In this document: positions 1-8,589 of the stretch, one piece after another | How positions within the stretch are numbered: the first letter of the stretch is position 1 | How the letters are laid out: every line of letters begins with the position of its first letter | From: Roseomonas genomospecies 6 | GTDB taxonomy: Bacteria > Pseudomonadota > Alphaproteobacteria > Azospirillales > Azospirillaceae | Assembly: GCF_008365375.1 (NCBI RefSeq) | Contig: NZ_QOKW01000028.1 | Span: forward strand, 26,174 to 90,173 | DNA length: 64,000 bases | Reading direction: 5' to 3' | Translations under genes and position numbers: made by a program | The notes under the pieces: generated by a model | Told to the model about the DNA's origin: nothing | Databases searched by the model: none | The model's input: only the letters and a program-made list of their open reading frames with translations

Positions 1-1694
1 TCGCGGCGGAGGCCGGTGGTGCGGCCTACGAAGGCAACAAGGGCACGGCGCCCGTCACCTTCCTCGTCACGCGCTCCGGCGACCTGTCCGGGACGACCAC
101 CGTCGCCTATGCGGTGGCGGGCTCCGGCCTGGCCCCGGCGGCGGCGGACGATTTCGCCGGAACCGTCCTGCCCCACGGCACGGTAACCTTCGCGCCGGGC
201 GAGGAGACGGCCCGCATCACCGTGACGTTCCAGGGCGACACCGTCGTTGAAGGCGACGAGACCTTCACAGTCACCCTGAGCGACGCGACCGGTGCCGCGA
301 TCCTCACGCCCTCCGCCACCGGCACGATCCGCAACGAGGACGTCGCCACCGGCGGCGGCAGCCAGCCGATCGGCGACGAGACGGTCGGCGAGGTCGTCGT
401 CCACACCCGCCAGGGAACGGCGCCCAGCGGGATCAACCTTCCTTTCGTCGAGACGGAGATCGACCAGGACGTGCCGCAGAACGACAGCGGCGACGGCGTC
501 ACGGTCGCGCTGATGCGGGATGGCGGGAATGCGCCGCTGTTGCAGGCGACGGTGTCGCCGGGCGGCCGCATCACCGCCTATGGCCCGCAGTCGACTGTGG
601 ACAGCGGCCAACTGGCCGGCATCGTCGAGAGCATGTTGGCGACCAACCTCCCGAACGGGCAGGGCGCGTCGATCAAGGAGGCGATCCAGGGCTTCGCGAA
701 CGGAGCCGGCAACGGCGGCCAGATGACCGTGCGGGCGCTGACGCCGATCGGAACGGGGGCGATCACCATCACCGGGTCCTCCGGCACCGGGGCTCCGCGC
801 GAAACGCTGATCTTCAACATGAGCAGCGCGCCCGGCGGTTCGGTCATCCTCAACGAGGTGGACGTCGTGGTGGTCGTCGGCAGCGGCTCCTTCACCGGAG
901 GCGCCGGCAACAGCCTGACCATAGGCGACTCCTCGTCGCAGCACATCAACCTCGGGCCGGGCGACGACACCACGCGTGGCGGCGGCGGTAACGATGTGGT
1001 GGCCAGCACCACCGGCCGCGACCTGCTATCGGGCGACGAGGGCAACGATACCATCCATGGCGGTGCCGACGAGGACACCCTGCTCGGCGGCGACGGCAAC
1101 GATCTGATCGGCGGCGGTACCGGTGACGACCTGATCAGCGGCGATGACGGCAACGATGTCCTAGTTGGCGAGGACGGCAGCGATGCGGCAATCGGCGGAG
1201 CTGGCGACGATGTCCTCTTCGGGATGGCCGGGGCCGACCTGCTGACCGGCGACGCGGGTATCGACACGATCGTCGGCGGCGACGGCAACGACTCCATTCT
1301 GGGAGGAACGGGACATGATCTGATTGGCGGCGGTGATGGAGACGACCTGATCGACGGCGGCGACGAAAACGACACGCTCATCGGCGAAGCGGGCAACGAC
1401 ACGCTGTTCGGCGGGGCCGGCGACGACTTGCTGTGGGGGTTTGGCGGCGATGATTGGCTAATCGGCGGTGATGGCCGCGACACCTTCGCCTTCATGCTCG
1501 ATGGCGGGAACGATCTTGTGTTCGGCTTCAATCCGGACGAGGACCTGCTGGGCTTCGGCATCCTGGGAATGGACCTTGCCCAACTGATGGCGAACGCCCG
1601 AACGGTCGGTGGCAACACGGTGTTCACCCTGCTGGACAAGAGCACCATCACCGTGGTGGGTGTCACCGGCGTGACCAACGCTTGGTTTAGCTGA
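1..1694 (+). CDS. RTX (hemolysin-type calcium-binding) protein with Calx-beta domain, 3' part
   Basis: The reading frame is open from base 3, so the gene begins upstream of the window; about 563 residues are visible. The first part (about 3-340) reads as a Calx-beta domain, with the typical 'GDTVVEGDETFTVTLSDATG' strand near bases 234-293. After a linker, bases about 950-1480 encode a run of glycine/aspartate nonapeptides of the GGxGxDxLx type, such as 'GGDGNDLIGGGTGDDLISG', which form a calcium-binding parallel beta-roll. The C-terminus (about 1480-1694) is hydrophobic and non-repetitive, as in type I-secreted RTX proteins whose secretion signal is C-terminal. The expected role is a secreted or surface calcium-binding protein (adhesin or exoprotein); no catalytic domain is visible. 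It has no evident link to the defence genes that follow. Confidence 0.9.
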   Translation, partial: AAEAGGAAYEGNKGTAPVTFLVTRSGDLSGTTTVAYAVAGSGLAPAAADDFAGTVLPHGTVTFAPGEETARITVTFQGDTVVEGDETFTVTLSDATGAAILTPSATGTIRNEDVATGGGSQPIGDETVGEVVVHTRQGTAPSGINLPFVETEIDQDVPQNDSGDGVTVALMRDGGNAPLLQATVSPGGRITAYGPQSTVDSGQLAGIVESMLATNLPNGQGASIKEAIQGFANGAGNGGQMTVRALTPIGTGAITITGSSGTGAPRETLIFNMSSAPGGSVILNEVDVVVVVGSGSFTGGAGNSLTIGDSSSQHINLGPGDDTTRGGGGNDVVASTTGRDLLSGDEGNDTIHGGADEDTLLGGDGNDLIGGGTGDDLISGDDGNDVLVGEDGSDAAIGGAGDDVLFGMAGADLLTGDAGIDTIVGGDGNDSILGGTGHDLIGGGDGDDLIDGGDENDTLIGEAGNDTLFGGAGDDLLWGFGGDDWLIGGDGRDTFAFMLDGGNDLVFGFNPDEDLLGFGILGMDLAQLMANARTVGGNTVFTLLDKSTITVVGVTGVTNAWFS

Positions 1695-1848
1695 CAGCCA
1701 GTTTCAAAAGTCAGGCAGCGTGTTGCAGCGAGGCGCCGGCTGGGAGCAATGCGGAAAAGTGGGTGACGGTCTGGTCAGGCGGTTGTGTCAGGTTTCGCGC
1801 CACAGGGTGAATGAGGTCAAGACGACGCCGTGAATTGGGTGGCGTGGA

Positions 1849-2370
1849 CTACACGACAGGGATCATGTCGCGCAGAGCGGCGATCCGCTGGACATGGATC
1901 GCCCGCCGGCGCGCCGCCGGGACGTGTTGCTTGCGCCGAGTCGCCGGGCGCAGGAAGTTGCGCACCTCATCGTGAGCCCGGCAGAAGCGGGCGGCGCTGC
2001 TGGAGGACTTGAAGCCGCGCATCGGGCGTGTGCGGCCTTTCACCCCGCGGTGATCTTGCTCCAGATGATTATTCTTGAACTTTGAAGTTCGGTGCTCGAC
2101 GTCGTCTCCGAACATCTCCTCGAGGGCCGGCGGGTAGCTGGCGTGCTTGTCGGTGGTGATGGTCTCCGGGATGATGCCCGTCACCTCAATGGCCGAGCGG
2201 AAGAACGCCTCAGCGGCAGCCTGGTCGCGGGTGGCGCTGAGATAGACGTCGACCAAGTTGCCGTCGCTGTCGATGGCGCGGTACAGGTACTGCCACTGGC
2301 CGGCGACCTTCAGGTACGTCTCGTCGAGACGTTGGTGCAGAACTCGGCGCGTTGGCGGACTCCGCCCTGG
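1849..2370 (-). pseudogene. IS6-family transposase, 5'-truncated remnant
   Basis: On the minus strand this stretch encodes the C-terminal two thirds of an IS6-type DDE transposase. Typical blocks are 'LDETYLKVAGQWQYLYRAID' (first catalytic D region), 'TTDKHASYPPAL' (second D region) and 'EQDHRGVKGRTRPMRGFKS' (catalytic E region). The N-terminal HTH part is missing: upstream (higher coordinates) the sequence becomes the end of an IS5-type transposase. The break lies between about 2345 and 2382 but I could not find matching inverted repeats to place it exactly. The element cannot be active alone because its start and HTH are lost. Confidence 0.8.
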
Positions 2371-2381
2371 AAAGTTGTCGT

Positions 2382-3293
2382 TCAGGCGACCTTGCGGGAG
2401 GCCAGCATGCCGAGGCTGGTCATCATGTTCATGACCTTGCAGCCGACCGCCGCCTCGACTTTCTGGGCAGGCAGAGTCCGGGCGCGGAGGCTGCGCCCGA
2501 TCAAGGTCTTGTACCGCAACATTGCCACCTCCCCGAGCGATCGGCGTCCGTAGCCGACCGCCCGCTGCCAGCCGAGCCGTCCGCATTCTGCGATCATCTG
2601 GATGTGCTGGTCGCGCTGCGTGGGCGCGCTTGCAGCGGTCTCGCTCGGCACCGCGGTGGAGCGCGGCGGGATGATCACCTCAGCGTCGGGGGTGTGGGCG
2701 GCGACGGCGCGGTAGACCGGCTCACCGTCATAGGCGCCGTCCGCCAGCACCGTGCCGATCGGGCGTTTGATCTGGTCGAGCAACGGGCCGACCAGCGAGG
2801 CATCGCCGTCCTGCGTGGTCGTCAGCTCCGAGGCGAGGATCTCGCCGGTATCGGGATCGACCGCCAAGTGGAGCTTTCTCCAGCTCCGGCGCGCTTGGCC
2901 TCCATGCTTTTCCAGGTGCCACTCGCCCGTGCCGAACACCTTCAGCCCGGTGGAGTCGATGACCACGCTGACCGGCCCGTCCGTCCTGGCCAGGGCTGAC
3001 GCGACCTCCCGATTGGCGCTGCGCCGGGAGAAGGTCGTGTGATCCGGAACCGGCAGGTCAAGGCCGAGCAGGCGCATGAGCGAGCCCAGCAAACCCTCGG
3101 TCTGCCGCCACGGCCGACTGAACGCCAGACGCAGCATCAGCCCGGCTTCGATCGCCACGTCCGAGTAGCGCGCCGGCCGGCCGCGTCGGCCCGTAGCGGG
3201 CGGCGTCCAGGCGGCGACCGCCTCCGGCGTCACCCAGATCGTCAGGTCACCGCGCCGGCGCAGCGCCGCATCGTAGGCCGACCAGTTCTCCAC
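2382..3293 (-). CDS. IS5-family DDE transposase
   Basis: A protein of about 303 residues with the usual IS5 order. The N-terminal 'RGDLTIWVTPEAVAAW' region is followed by 'DHTTFSRRSA', 'SVVIDSTGLKVFGTGEW' (first D), 'TVLADGAYDGEPVY' (second D) and a C-terminal 'TLIGRSLRARTL' segment. The only usable start in frame seems to be GTG at 3293. Family members usually begin about 13 residues earlier, and that sequence (RHKIPKARYR) is present in frame up to about 3330 but has no start codon before a TAG. The ATG near there is in another frame, so the 5' end may carry a small frameshift. It adjoins the truncated IS6 gene, which suggests nested insertion. I could not identify the element's terminal repeats. 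Confidence 0.85.
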   Translation of the reverse strand: MENWSAYDAALRRRGDLTIWVTPEAVAAWTPPATGRRGRPARYSDVAIEAGLMLRLAFSRPWRQTEGLLGSLMRLLGLDLPVPDHTTFSRRSANREVASALARTDGPVSVVIDSTGLKVFGTGEWHLEKHGGQARRSWRKLHLAVDPDTGEILASELTTTQDGDASLVGPLLDQIKRPIGTVLADGAYDGEPVYRAVAAHTPDAEVIIPPRSTAVPSETAASAPTQRDQHIQMIAECGRLGWQRAVGYGRRSLGEVAMLRYKTLIGRSLRARTLPAQKVEAAVGCKVMNMMTSLGMLASRKVA

Positions 3294-3463
3294 ACGGTAC
3301 CGGGCCTTCGGGATCTTATGGCGGCGGGGCTCATTGGCCTAGTACGGCATCAGCGGCTCGACTTCAGCGGGCAGCCTCTATACCCGCTCGCCCTCCCGAC
3401 CACCACCAGCCCGGGCTTTGTGCACCAACGTCTCGTACATCGGATGCAAGGCGCCCAGTCAGT

Positions 3464-4747
3464 CTAGTAGACGCCTTCGGACGGATGCTGGCGCCACAGG
3501 TCGGCCTTGCGGGCGTACTTGCGGAAGGCGTCGAAGCTGGCGTGGCGGGAGTGCTGCATGACGCGGGTCGGGTTCTTGTCGTGGTACATGCTGGTGGTGA
3601 TGTAGCCGCTGCGCAGGCTGTGCGGCCCGATCTCGCTCACCGGCAGCCCGGCGGCGGCGGCCCACGTCTTGACGATTCGGGTCACGGCGGTCGCGTGCAG
3701 GGCCTTCAGCGCCAGCGAGCCGTTGCGCTCGATCTTGCGGAAGACCGGGCCACCCGCGATGCCGATGCCGGATCGGTTCAGCCACTCCTGGACGGCGCGT
3801 ACCGGGCAGAGCTCCGGCAGGCGGTCGGCGCGCCAGATCGCCACGCTCGCGCCCTTGCCGAACTGGTCGGCCTTGCTCGTCGGCAGGAACACCGTCAGGC
3901 CGTGTCCGGCGGGGTCGATCTCGAGGTGGTGGCGCTCAATGCCGACCAACTCGGAGCGGCGAAAGGCGCCGGCCCAGCCGAGCAGCAACAGGGCGCGGTC
4001 GCGCAGGAGCGTGAGCTCCAGGGCCTCGCGTTCCCACGGCTTCAAGTCGGCGGCCGCGTCGGCGTCGAGGCGAATGGCGCCGACCAGCCGCTCCAGATCG
4101 GACGGCGCTCGCTCGGCGCCGCCGCGCGACGGCAGCGGACCGAGCAGCTCGCGACGCTGGGACGACAGGCGGGGGCCGAGCGGCGCGGTGCGCCGTGGCT
4201 TCTCCTCTTCGGGCCGATAGCGGCGGGCTTTGGGCGCCGGGCGCTTCCCCTGGACGATCTCCTCGCGGGCGCGGTGGCGTTCGGCGGCTCGGGCCAGCAG
4301 CGTGCGCTGCCGCTCCTCGCGGGCGCGCCGGAGTTCGGGATTCTCGGTGCTCGTGTAGCTGCGCCGGACGCCAGCCATCAGCTCCTCGATCGCCGCGTGG
4401 CCAGTCGGGTCGTCGTCGGCCAGGCCGGCCTGCTGGTGACGCCAGCGGATCGCCGCCCGCACGACGCCGATCCGGCTCGGCGACAGCCCGCGTTCCGCCA
4501 ACTCGGCCAGGTACATCGCCAGCGTCTCGACGGCGCAGGGCAGGGCGGTCTCGCCCATTTCCTCGCACCACGCGTCGAACAGGGCCCACGCCCGCCTGTA
4601 GGCCGACAGCGTCGAGGATGCCCGCGATGCCGCGTGCAGCTTGAGCGCGGCCGCCTTCAGCGTCTCCTTGCGCCGCTCAACGGAGAGCGCGCCGCCGGAG
4701 GCGGGCAGGGCAGGGAGGGGGGGCGTCCGGTCGTCCATCGTCGTCAC
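3464..4747 (-). CDS. Tyrosine recombinase / phage-type integrase
   Basis: A 427-residue site-specific recombinase. An N-terminal SAM-like core-binding domain (about residues 40-140, with 'SSTLSAYRRAWALFDAWC') is followed by a charged, Arg-rich insert (about 150-215) and the catalytic domain. Visible catalytic elements are R in 'GAFRRSELVG', K in 'LPTSKADQ', 'HSLRSGYIT' (H and R) and 'HSRHASFDAFRKYAR', which holds the last His and the probable Tyr nucleophile. The insert makes it longer than the usual 300-400 residues. It sits at the left edge of the accessory block and could be the integrase of an element carrying some of this cargo, but no att core was found. The start was chosen at the first ATG of the frame; an ATG four codons in (MDDRT) is also possible. 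Confidence 0.9.
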   Translation of the reverse strand: MTTMDDRTPPLPALPASGGALSVERRKETLKAAALKLHAASRASSTLSAYRRAWALFDAWCEEMGETALPCAVETLAMYLAELAERGLSPSRIGVVRAAIRWRHQQAGLADDDPTGHAAIEELMAGVRRSYTSTENPELRRAREERQRTLLARAAERHRAREEIVQGKRPAPKARRYRPEEEKPRRTAPLGPRLSSQRRELLGPLPSRGGAERAPSDLERLVGAIRLDADAAADLKPWEREALELTLLRDRALLLLGWAGAFRRSELVGIERHHLEIDPAGHGLTVFLPTSKADQFGKGASVAIWRADRLPELCPVRAVQEWLNRSGIGIAGGPVFRKIERNGSLALKALHATAVTRIVKTWAAAAGLPVSEIGPHSLRSGYITTSMYHDKNPTRVMQHSRHASFDAFRKYARKADLWRQHPSEGVY

Positions 4748-5453
4748 CGTGAGTAGGGGAGGGGGAGTCTTGCCAGCAAGGTAGCGCTGGAGCTGAAAGA
4801 ATACAACTTAAAATAGCAGATGGATCCTGTCCGCCGTCTCCGAACCTCGGGCTTTGGCACCCTTGTTCGGTGTGGCCACCTCGCGGATGCTGCGGGGGTA
4901 GAGCGGTTGCAGCCCGAGTGCGGCTTGCGCCGGGGCCCGTCGGCAAGGATGCGCAGCAGGAGGAGCTGAAGGGCCGGGGAGCCCAGGAGGGCGTGGCCCC
5001 ACTCGACACGCCGTCCAGGCAGCGGTGCGATGGCGGTGCTCGTCAGGGACGCGTCGGCATCGGGGCATGGTGGTCACACCTTATCTATATGGATCTATAT
5101 GGGCCCGCACGGTCGGCTCGGGTCGCCAGCGGCCGATTGGTCACCGCGCCGGTTGGCAACCACGCCCGGGACCACCGTTCGCTCCCGGCGGCGATGTGCC
5201 GGTCGACGAGCTCGTCCGCCCCGGCCCTCGATCCCGACACCATGACCTCCCCCTGCCTTCCGGACGGCGCCGCCAAGAGGGGTCTGCCGCCATTGGCGTC
5301 GCTCGATCCTCCCGCCCGTGCCGTGGGCGCGCCGCGGGCCGCCGAAACGCCGATCACACCAGGAGCCGTCCGGTCGACGGTGCCATGGATCGGGGTTCGC
5401 GCCTCGTCCTGTGCTGGGCGTGCTTTCTACCGCTGTCTTGCTTGGTAGCCCGG

Positions 5454-5483
5454 CAGGATCGGAAAGGCAAGTTTCCGATCCTG
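5454..5483. repeat. Perfect inverted repeat, 12-bp arms, 6-base loop
   Basis: The left arm CAGGATCGGAAA (5454-5465) and right arm TTTCCGATCCTG (5472-5483) are exact reverse complements around GGCAAG. No T-run follows, so it is not a convincing terminator. It lies about 160 bases upstream of the kfrA-like start and may be an operator or a remnant of an element end. Confidence 0.6.
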
Positions 5484-5534
5484 TCAGAGCCGTGGAGCGG
5501 GGCAGGGTGCCGGCCGCGAACCCCATCCGCGCAC

Positions 5535-5630
5535 TGTACGATCAAGAAATACACCAATGTACGGTACAGAAATACGGAATACACATTGAACGCGTTACGA
5601 TACGCGCGTATGATGGCGATACGCGTACGG
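5535..5630 (+). promoter_or_regulatory. Likely kfrA promoter/operator region with ATACGCGCGTAT palindrome
   Basis: This AT-richer leader contains a perfect 12-bp palindrome ATACGCGCGTAT (5600-5611), a second GATACGCG copy at 5618-5625, and two TGTACG(A/G)T words near 5538 and 5564, one inside TGTACGGTACA. KfrA-type proteins bind palindromes in their own promoters and repress themselves, so autoregulation is the simplest reading. The exact -35/-10 could not be fixed. Confidence 0.5.
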
Positions 5631-5645
5631 AAGGAAGCGGCGGTC

Positions 5646-6917
5646 ATGGATACGGAAGCGCTGGCGAAGGACGTCGAGAGCATGGTGGAGCGGCTGCGTG
5701 ATCTGCGTGAGGCGATCGCCATGGGACGGGCGTACGCGGAGATCGAGGACGACCGCGCCGAAATCGCCCGCACGCCGGCCGGCGGCAAGGCCGATCCGCA
5801 CACGGCCGAGCGCCGCATCCTCGCGGCTTTCCGTCTGCACGTGCACGAGCACGGCGGCACCAGGCCGACGAACGACCAAATCCGGAAAGCCCTCGGCAGC
5901 GGTAGCCTCACGGACATCACCCCGGTCGCCCGCGTGCTGCGGGCCGCCTGGGCTGCCGCCCCCGGCGCGGCGCCGCGTGCCGAGACTCCGAAGGATGGCA
6001 ACGCGGCCGTGATCGCCGAGGTCCTCCCGCCCGCCACCGAGGACGAGGCATTGCGCGCGCTGATCGTCGATCTCGCCAAGGGCGTCGACGCCCGCATCCA
6101 GCGCGAGCGGGCGGTCGAGCGGCGGGCCGCCGACGGGCGGCTGGCCGAGGCCCTGCGCGAACGCGACGGACAGTGGAGCGAGCGCATGCAGGCGCAGGCC
6201 GCCCTGCACGCCGCCGAGAGCGCGACGCGCGACATGGAGCTCACCGCGGTCCGCGCCGAGCTGGCCGACGAGCGGCGCAACGCCGACGACATGGCGGCCG
6301 CCGCCGACGGTCTGCGCGAGGAGCTGGCGACCGCCACCGCCGAGTTGGAGACGCTCCGGTCACGGGCCGCGACTCTGGAGGCGCGGGAGGACCAGCTCGA
6401 GGGCGAGCTGACCGAACGGCAGCGCCGCGTCGGCGAACAGACGGCGCGCGCCGAGGCGGCCGAGGCGGAGCGGGACGCGGCCCGCCGGGACGCCGATGCC
6501 CTGCGCGACCGGCTCGCCGAGGCCGGGCGGGCGCATGCCGCCGCGCTCGAGCGCCTCGGCGCCGATTTGGCGGAGGCCCGCCGCCAGCGCGAAGACGAGC
6601 GTCGGCGCAATCACGAAATGGTGGAAGCCCGGGTGGCCGCGGAGAAAACCGCCTCGGAGGCGACGGCCCGAGCCAAGGGGGCGGTCGATGAAGTGGTGCG
6701 GCTGCGCCAGGCCCATGATGACGAGCAGGCCAAGCGCATCGACGCCGAACGGATGGTCGTCCGTCTCACCGCCGAACGCGACGTTGCCGTCCGCCCGGCA
6801 CCGAGCGGCGACGGAGCGGCCGTACAGGTGCCCTCCCCCGCTCGGGAGTCGGCCGCGGGCGCCGGACGCCGGAAGACGACGAGGCCGCGGCGTGGCGCGG
6901 CTCCCGTTTCGGCGTAG
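5646..6917 (+). CDS. KfrA-like plasmid DNA-binding coiled-coil protein
   Basis: A 423-residue protein. The N-terminal part (about residues 45-105) resembles the KfrA_N DNA-binding domain: 'ERRILAAFRLHVHEHGGTRP', then 'NDQIRKALGSGS' and 'RVLRAAW'. Residues about 125-395 are an almost uninterrupted Ala/Glu/Arg-rich coiled coil. The C-terminal tail is basic ('RRKTTRPRRGAA'). KfrA proteins bind operator DNA, repress their own gene and form filament-like assemblies that support plasmid maintenance. ATG 5646 was chosen because a GGAAGG-like site lies just upstream and because the alternative ATGs at 5610/5613 overlap the putative operator palindrome. It is evidence that this DNA belongs to a plasmid or chromid. 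A degraded copy of its 3' end lies near 8.6 kb. Confidence 0.75.
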   Translation: MDTEALAKDVESMVERLRDLREAIAMGRAYAEIEDDRAEIARTPAGGKADPHTAERRILAAFRLHVHEHGGTRPTNDQIRKALGSGSLTDITPVARVLRAAWAAAPGAAPRAETPKDGNAAVIAEVLPPATEDEALRALIVDLAKGVDARIQRERAVERRAADGRLAEALRERDGQWSERMQAQAALHAAESATRDMELTAVRAELADERRNADDMAAAADGLREELATATAELETLRSRAATLEAREDQLEGELTERQRRVGEQTARAEAAEAERDAARRDADALRDRLAEAGRAHAAALERLGADLAEARRQREDERRRNHEMVEARVAAEKTASEATARAKGAVDEVVRLRQAHDDEQAKRIDAERMVVRLTAERDVAVRPAPSGDGAAVQVPSPARESAAGAGRRKTTRPRRGAAPVSA

Positions 6918-6933
6918 GAGCCCCACACCGCAA
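6868..6933 (+). repeat. 66-bp direct repeat, copy 1 (kfrA 3' end)
   Basis: This segment at the 3' end of the kfrA-like gene recurs at 8613-8678 in the same orientation, with only a few mismatches. It covers the basic tail, the stop codon and about 15 bases downstream. Confidence 0.85.
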
Positions 6934-7017
6934 TCCACGGAGACGACGACTTGGTGGCCGCAACGCGCCGGGAGGGCCGGGCGGCGGCCCTCAGGGAACG
7001 GCTCCCTCCGGCCCGGC

Positions 7018-7713
7018 TCACCGGGAAGCAGGGCGCAGCAGGCGGCACGCCAGCTCGGTGCGGCTCCGCACCTTCGTGCCACGAAAGATCGCGGTGGTGT
7101 GCACCTTGACCGTTCCTTCGCTGATGTGGAGCCGTCTGGCGATCGCCTTGTTCGGCAATCCCTCGGCGATCAGGGCGGCGATGGTCCGCTGCTGTGGGGT
7201 GAGGCTCGCGAGGGGGCTGGACGCCGGGGCGATCGTCGCGTGCTCGTGGCCGACCACGACCGGCGCCGGCGCATGCGTCCGCGTGAAGCCGCTCGACACC
7301 GCCCCGAAGCCCGCGCCCACGCTCGCCACGGCGGCGCGCAGCGCCTCCGGCGTCTCGGTGCCGGCGAGGAGGATGTCGGCGCCGGCGGCGATCACCGCGG
7401 CGAGGCTCCCGCCCTGCTCCGGCGGCATCACGACCGCGACCACCGGGGCGCTGCGGAGGGACCGCGCCTGCGCGACGTCGACCAGGGTGTCGGCGTCAAC
7501 GCTCGGCGCGTGCAGCACCACGAGGCCGTGCCCGACCGCGTGGTCGAGGCGCCACAGAGACTCACAGATGTCGACGACGCTGGCCAGCGCGGCGCGTTCG
7601 ACGAGCCGGGCGATCCCCTGGCCGATCAGGGCGTTGGCGCTCAGCACCGCGGCCGGGGGCAGCGGCGCGGCCGCATCGGCCGCGACCGTGCGGACGGGTG
7701 CGGTGTTCGGCAT
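7018..7713 (-). CDS. LuxR-family transcriptional regulator with receiver-like N-domain
   Basis: A 231-residue protein starting at ATG 7713 with an AAGGACAGG-type ribosome site just upstream. The C-terminal 65 residues are a classical LuxR helix-turn-helix: 'LTPQQRTIAALIAEGLPNKA' followed by 'HISEGTVKVHTTAIF'. The N-terminal part (about 20-140) has the alternating hydrophobic pattern of a response-regulator receiver fold ('GLVVLHAPSVDADTLVDVA', 'APVVAVVMPPEQ'), but I cannot place a normal phospho-acceptor Asp. It may therefore act without phosphorylation. Its targets are unknown. It is convergent with the kfrA-like gene. Confidence 0.8.
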   Translation of the reverse strand: MPNTAPVRTVAADAAAPLPPAAVLSANALIGQGIARLVERAALASVVDICESLWRLDHAVGHGLVVLHAPSVDADTLVDVAQARSLRSAPVVAVVMPPEQGGSLAAVIAAGADILLAGTETPEALRAAVASVGAGFGAVSSGFTRTHAPAPVVVGHEHATIAPASSPLASLTPQQRTIAALIAEGLPNKAIARRLHISEGTVKVHTTAIFRGTKVRSRTELACRLLRPASR

Positions 7714-7790
7714 GATCCTGTCCTTTTGAAAATGCGGGAGTCCGGCGAGGGGCGGCTCCGTCGGACCTGTCCCCGCGGTTTGGCGCGCTC

Positions 7791-8162
7791 TCACGGTCCG
7801 CTGAACGCAACGCGCGTCGGACTGAAGTGGACGACCGGACGGGTCAGGGTCGGATGGGCACAAATGGCCCCCTGCGTCATCAGCGCGTCGACATCGCGCT
7901 CGAAAGCATCCCGGAGCTCGATCTGAAGCGTGTACGCGTGCCGACGCAATACCTCGAGCAGGGCCTGAATGTGGTCCAGATGGCGCGCGGAACGGCCGCG
8001 GCGCGCCCAGCGGTGGCAATGGAGCACGATGGCATCGACCGTGTCGTTGACCGCGGCGTCGGTGGGCGTGGCGACGGGCAACGGCGAGGCCTGCAGCACG
8101 GCGTCCTCGTCGAGGTAATCGGTGAGCTGGTGGGCGCGGGCGATGGTGAAACGGACCGACAT
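7791..8162 (-). CDS. Hypothetical protein, 123 aa
   Basis: ATG at 8162 is preceded by a good AAGGAG site about seven bases upstream, which supports real translation. The 123-residue product (begins MSVRFTIARA) is mildly acidic and largely alpha-helical in appearance, with 'DTVDAIVLHCHRWARRG' and 'IQALLEVLRRHAYTLQIEL'. It has no signal peptide, membrane segment or motif I recognise. It lies 77 bases upstream of the LuxR-type gene on the same strand, so the two could be co-transcribed. Function unknown. Confidence 0.5.
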   Translation of the reverse strand: MSVRFTIARAHQLTDYLDEDAVLQASPLPVATPTDAAVNDTVDAIVLHCHRWARRGRSARHLDHIQALLEVLRRHAYTLQIELRDAFERDVDALMTQGAICAHPTLTRPVVHFSPTRVAFSGP

Positions 8163-8197
8163 GACGGCTGCTCCTTGCGAACGGACGCGCCGCCGAT

Positions 8198-8248
8198 CCC
8201 GTCCGTGGGACCGGCGGTCCGCAGGCCGCCGCCGGTCCCACGGACGGG
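8198..8248. repeat. Perfect 20-bp inverted repeat
   Basis: Arms 8198-8217 and 8229-8248 are exact reverse complements (CCCGTCCGTGGGACCGGCGG and its complement) around an 11-base loop. There is no T-tract. It lies about 35 bases upstream of the small minus-strand gene, between that gene and decayed transposon DNA. It may be an operator, a mobile-element end or a strong cruciform. Confidence 0.75.
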
Positions 8249-8361
8249 GAGGCCGACGTGACGCTCGCGATGCGGCTGTTCCACACCCAATCGGCCACTG
8301 GGGTCTACGCGGCGGTCTACGAGCGCCATCCCGCGGCCTTGGTGGTGGGCGCAGCGACGCT

Positions 8362-8483
8362 GTGCTTATCGACACCGCCGAGACCGCCCCGAGCCAACGC
8401 GATTGTCACATCCAGACGATTGCACAGGAGGGCCGAATGGCTTGGCAGCGGAGCAGTGGCCACAACATGCGCACCCGTATGCT
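8362..8483 (+). pseudogene. IS5-family transposase fragment
   Basis: In one plus-strand frame this stretch encodes 'TAETAPSQRDCHIQTIAQEG' followed by 'RMAWQRSSGHNMRTR'. This aligns with the 'SAPTQRDQHIQMIAECGR' and 'LGWQRAVGYGRRS' segment of the IS5-type transposase at 2382-3293. Both sides lack the rest of the protein, so it is a short internal remnant of a second, diverged IS5 element in the opposite orientation. Confidence 0.7.
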
Positions 8484-8589
8484 CGACCTCGGACGCCCGA
8501 ATTCCGTCCGCATCGCCGGACCCCAGCGGGGTTGGGGCGTTCCATTGCCCCGCTCGCCTCGCTGCAACACGCCGGCCCTCCCCTACGCC

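Larger units (their letters stand above)
4748..5645. other. Intergenic region between integrase and kfrA-like gene
   Basis: About 900 bases with no protein-coding frame I can support. It contains a nine-base direct repeat TCTATATGG at 5084-5092 and 5094-5102, a perfect 12-bp inverted repeat at 5454-5483, and an AT-richer leader at about 5530-5611 just upstream of kfrA that probably holds its promoter and operator. The rest is GC-rich and unremarkable. Confidence 0.5.

Noticed and set aside
950..1480. Tandem DNA repeats that might be read as a CRISPR or satellite array
   Set aside because: They are degenerate nonapeptide codons in an RTX protein, without constant repeats or spacers.
578..1678. 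A 366-residue Ser/Pro-rich minus-strand frame in the first 1.7 kb
   Set aside because: It is the antisense shadow of the RTX repeats; the repeated S-P pattern is the reverse reading of Gly/Asp codons.
5084..5102. TCTATATGG direct repeat as a replication iteron
   Set aside because: Only two copies are present and no replication initiator gene lies nearby.
4808..5448. Overlapping frames of 90-190 residues between the integrase and kfrA
   Set aside because: They overlap each other on both strands, have Arg/Pro-rich composition and lack ribosome sites.
5454..5483. Inverted repeat as a Rho-independent terminator
   Set aside because: No T-run follows on either strand and no gene ends next to it.
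7018..7713. LuxR-type gene as the regulator of the BREX operon
   Set aside because: It lies beyond the 3' end of the BREX operon, separated by decayed DNA, with no evidence for binding near the brxE promoter.
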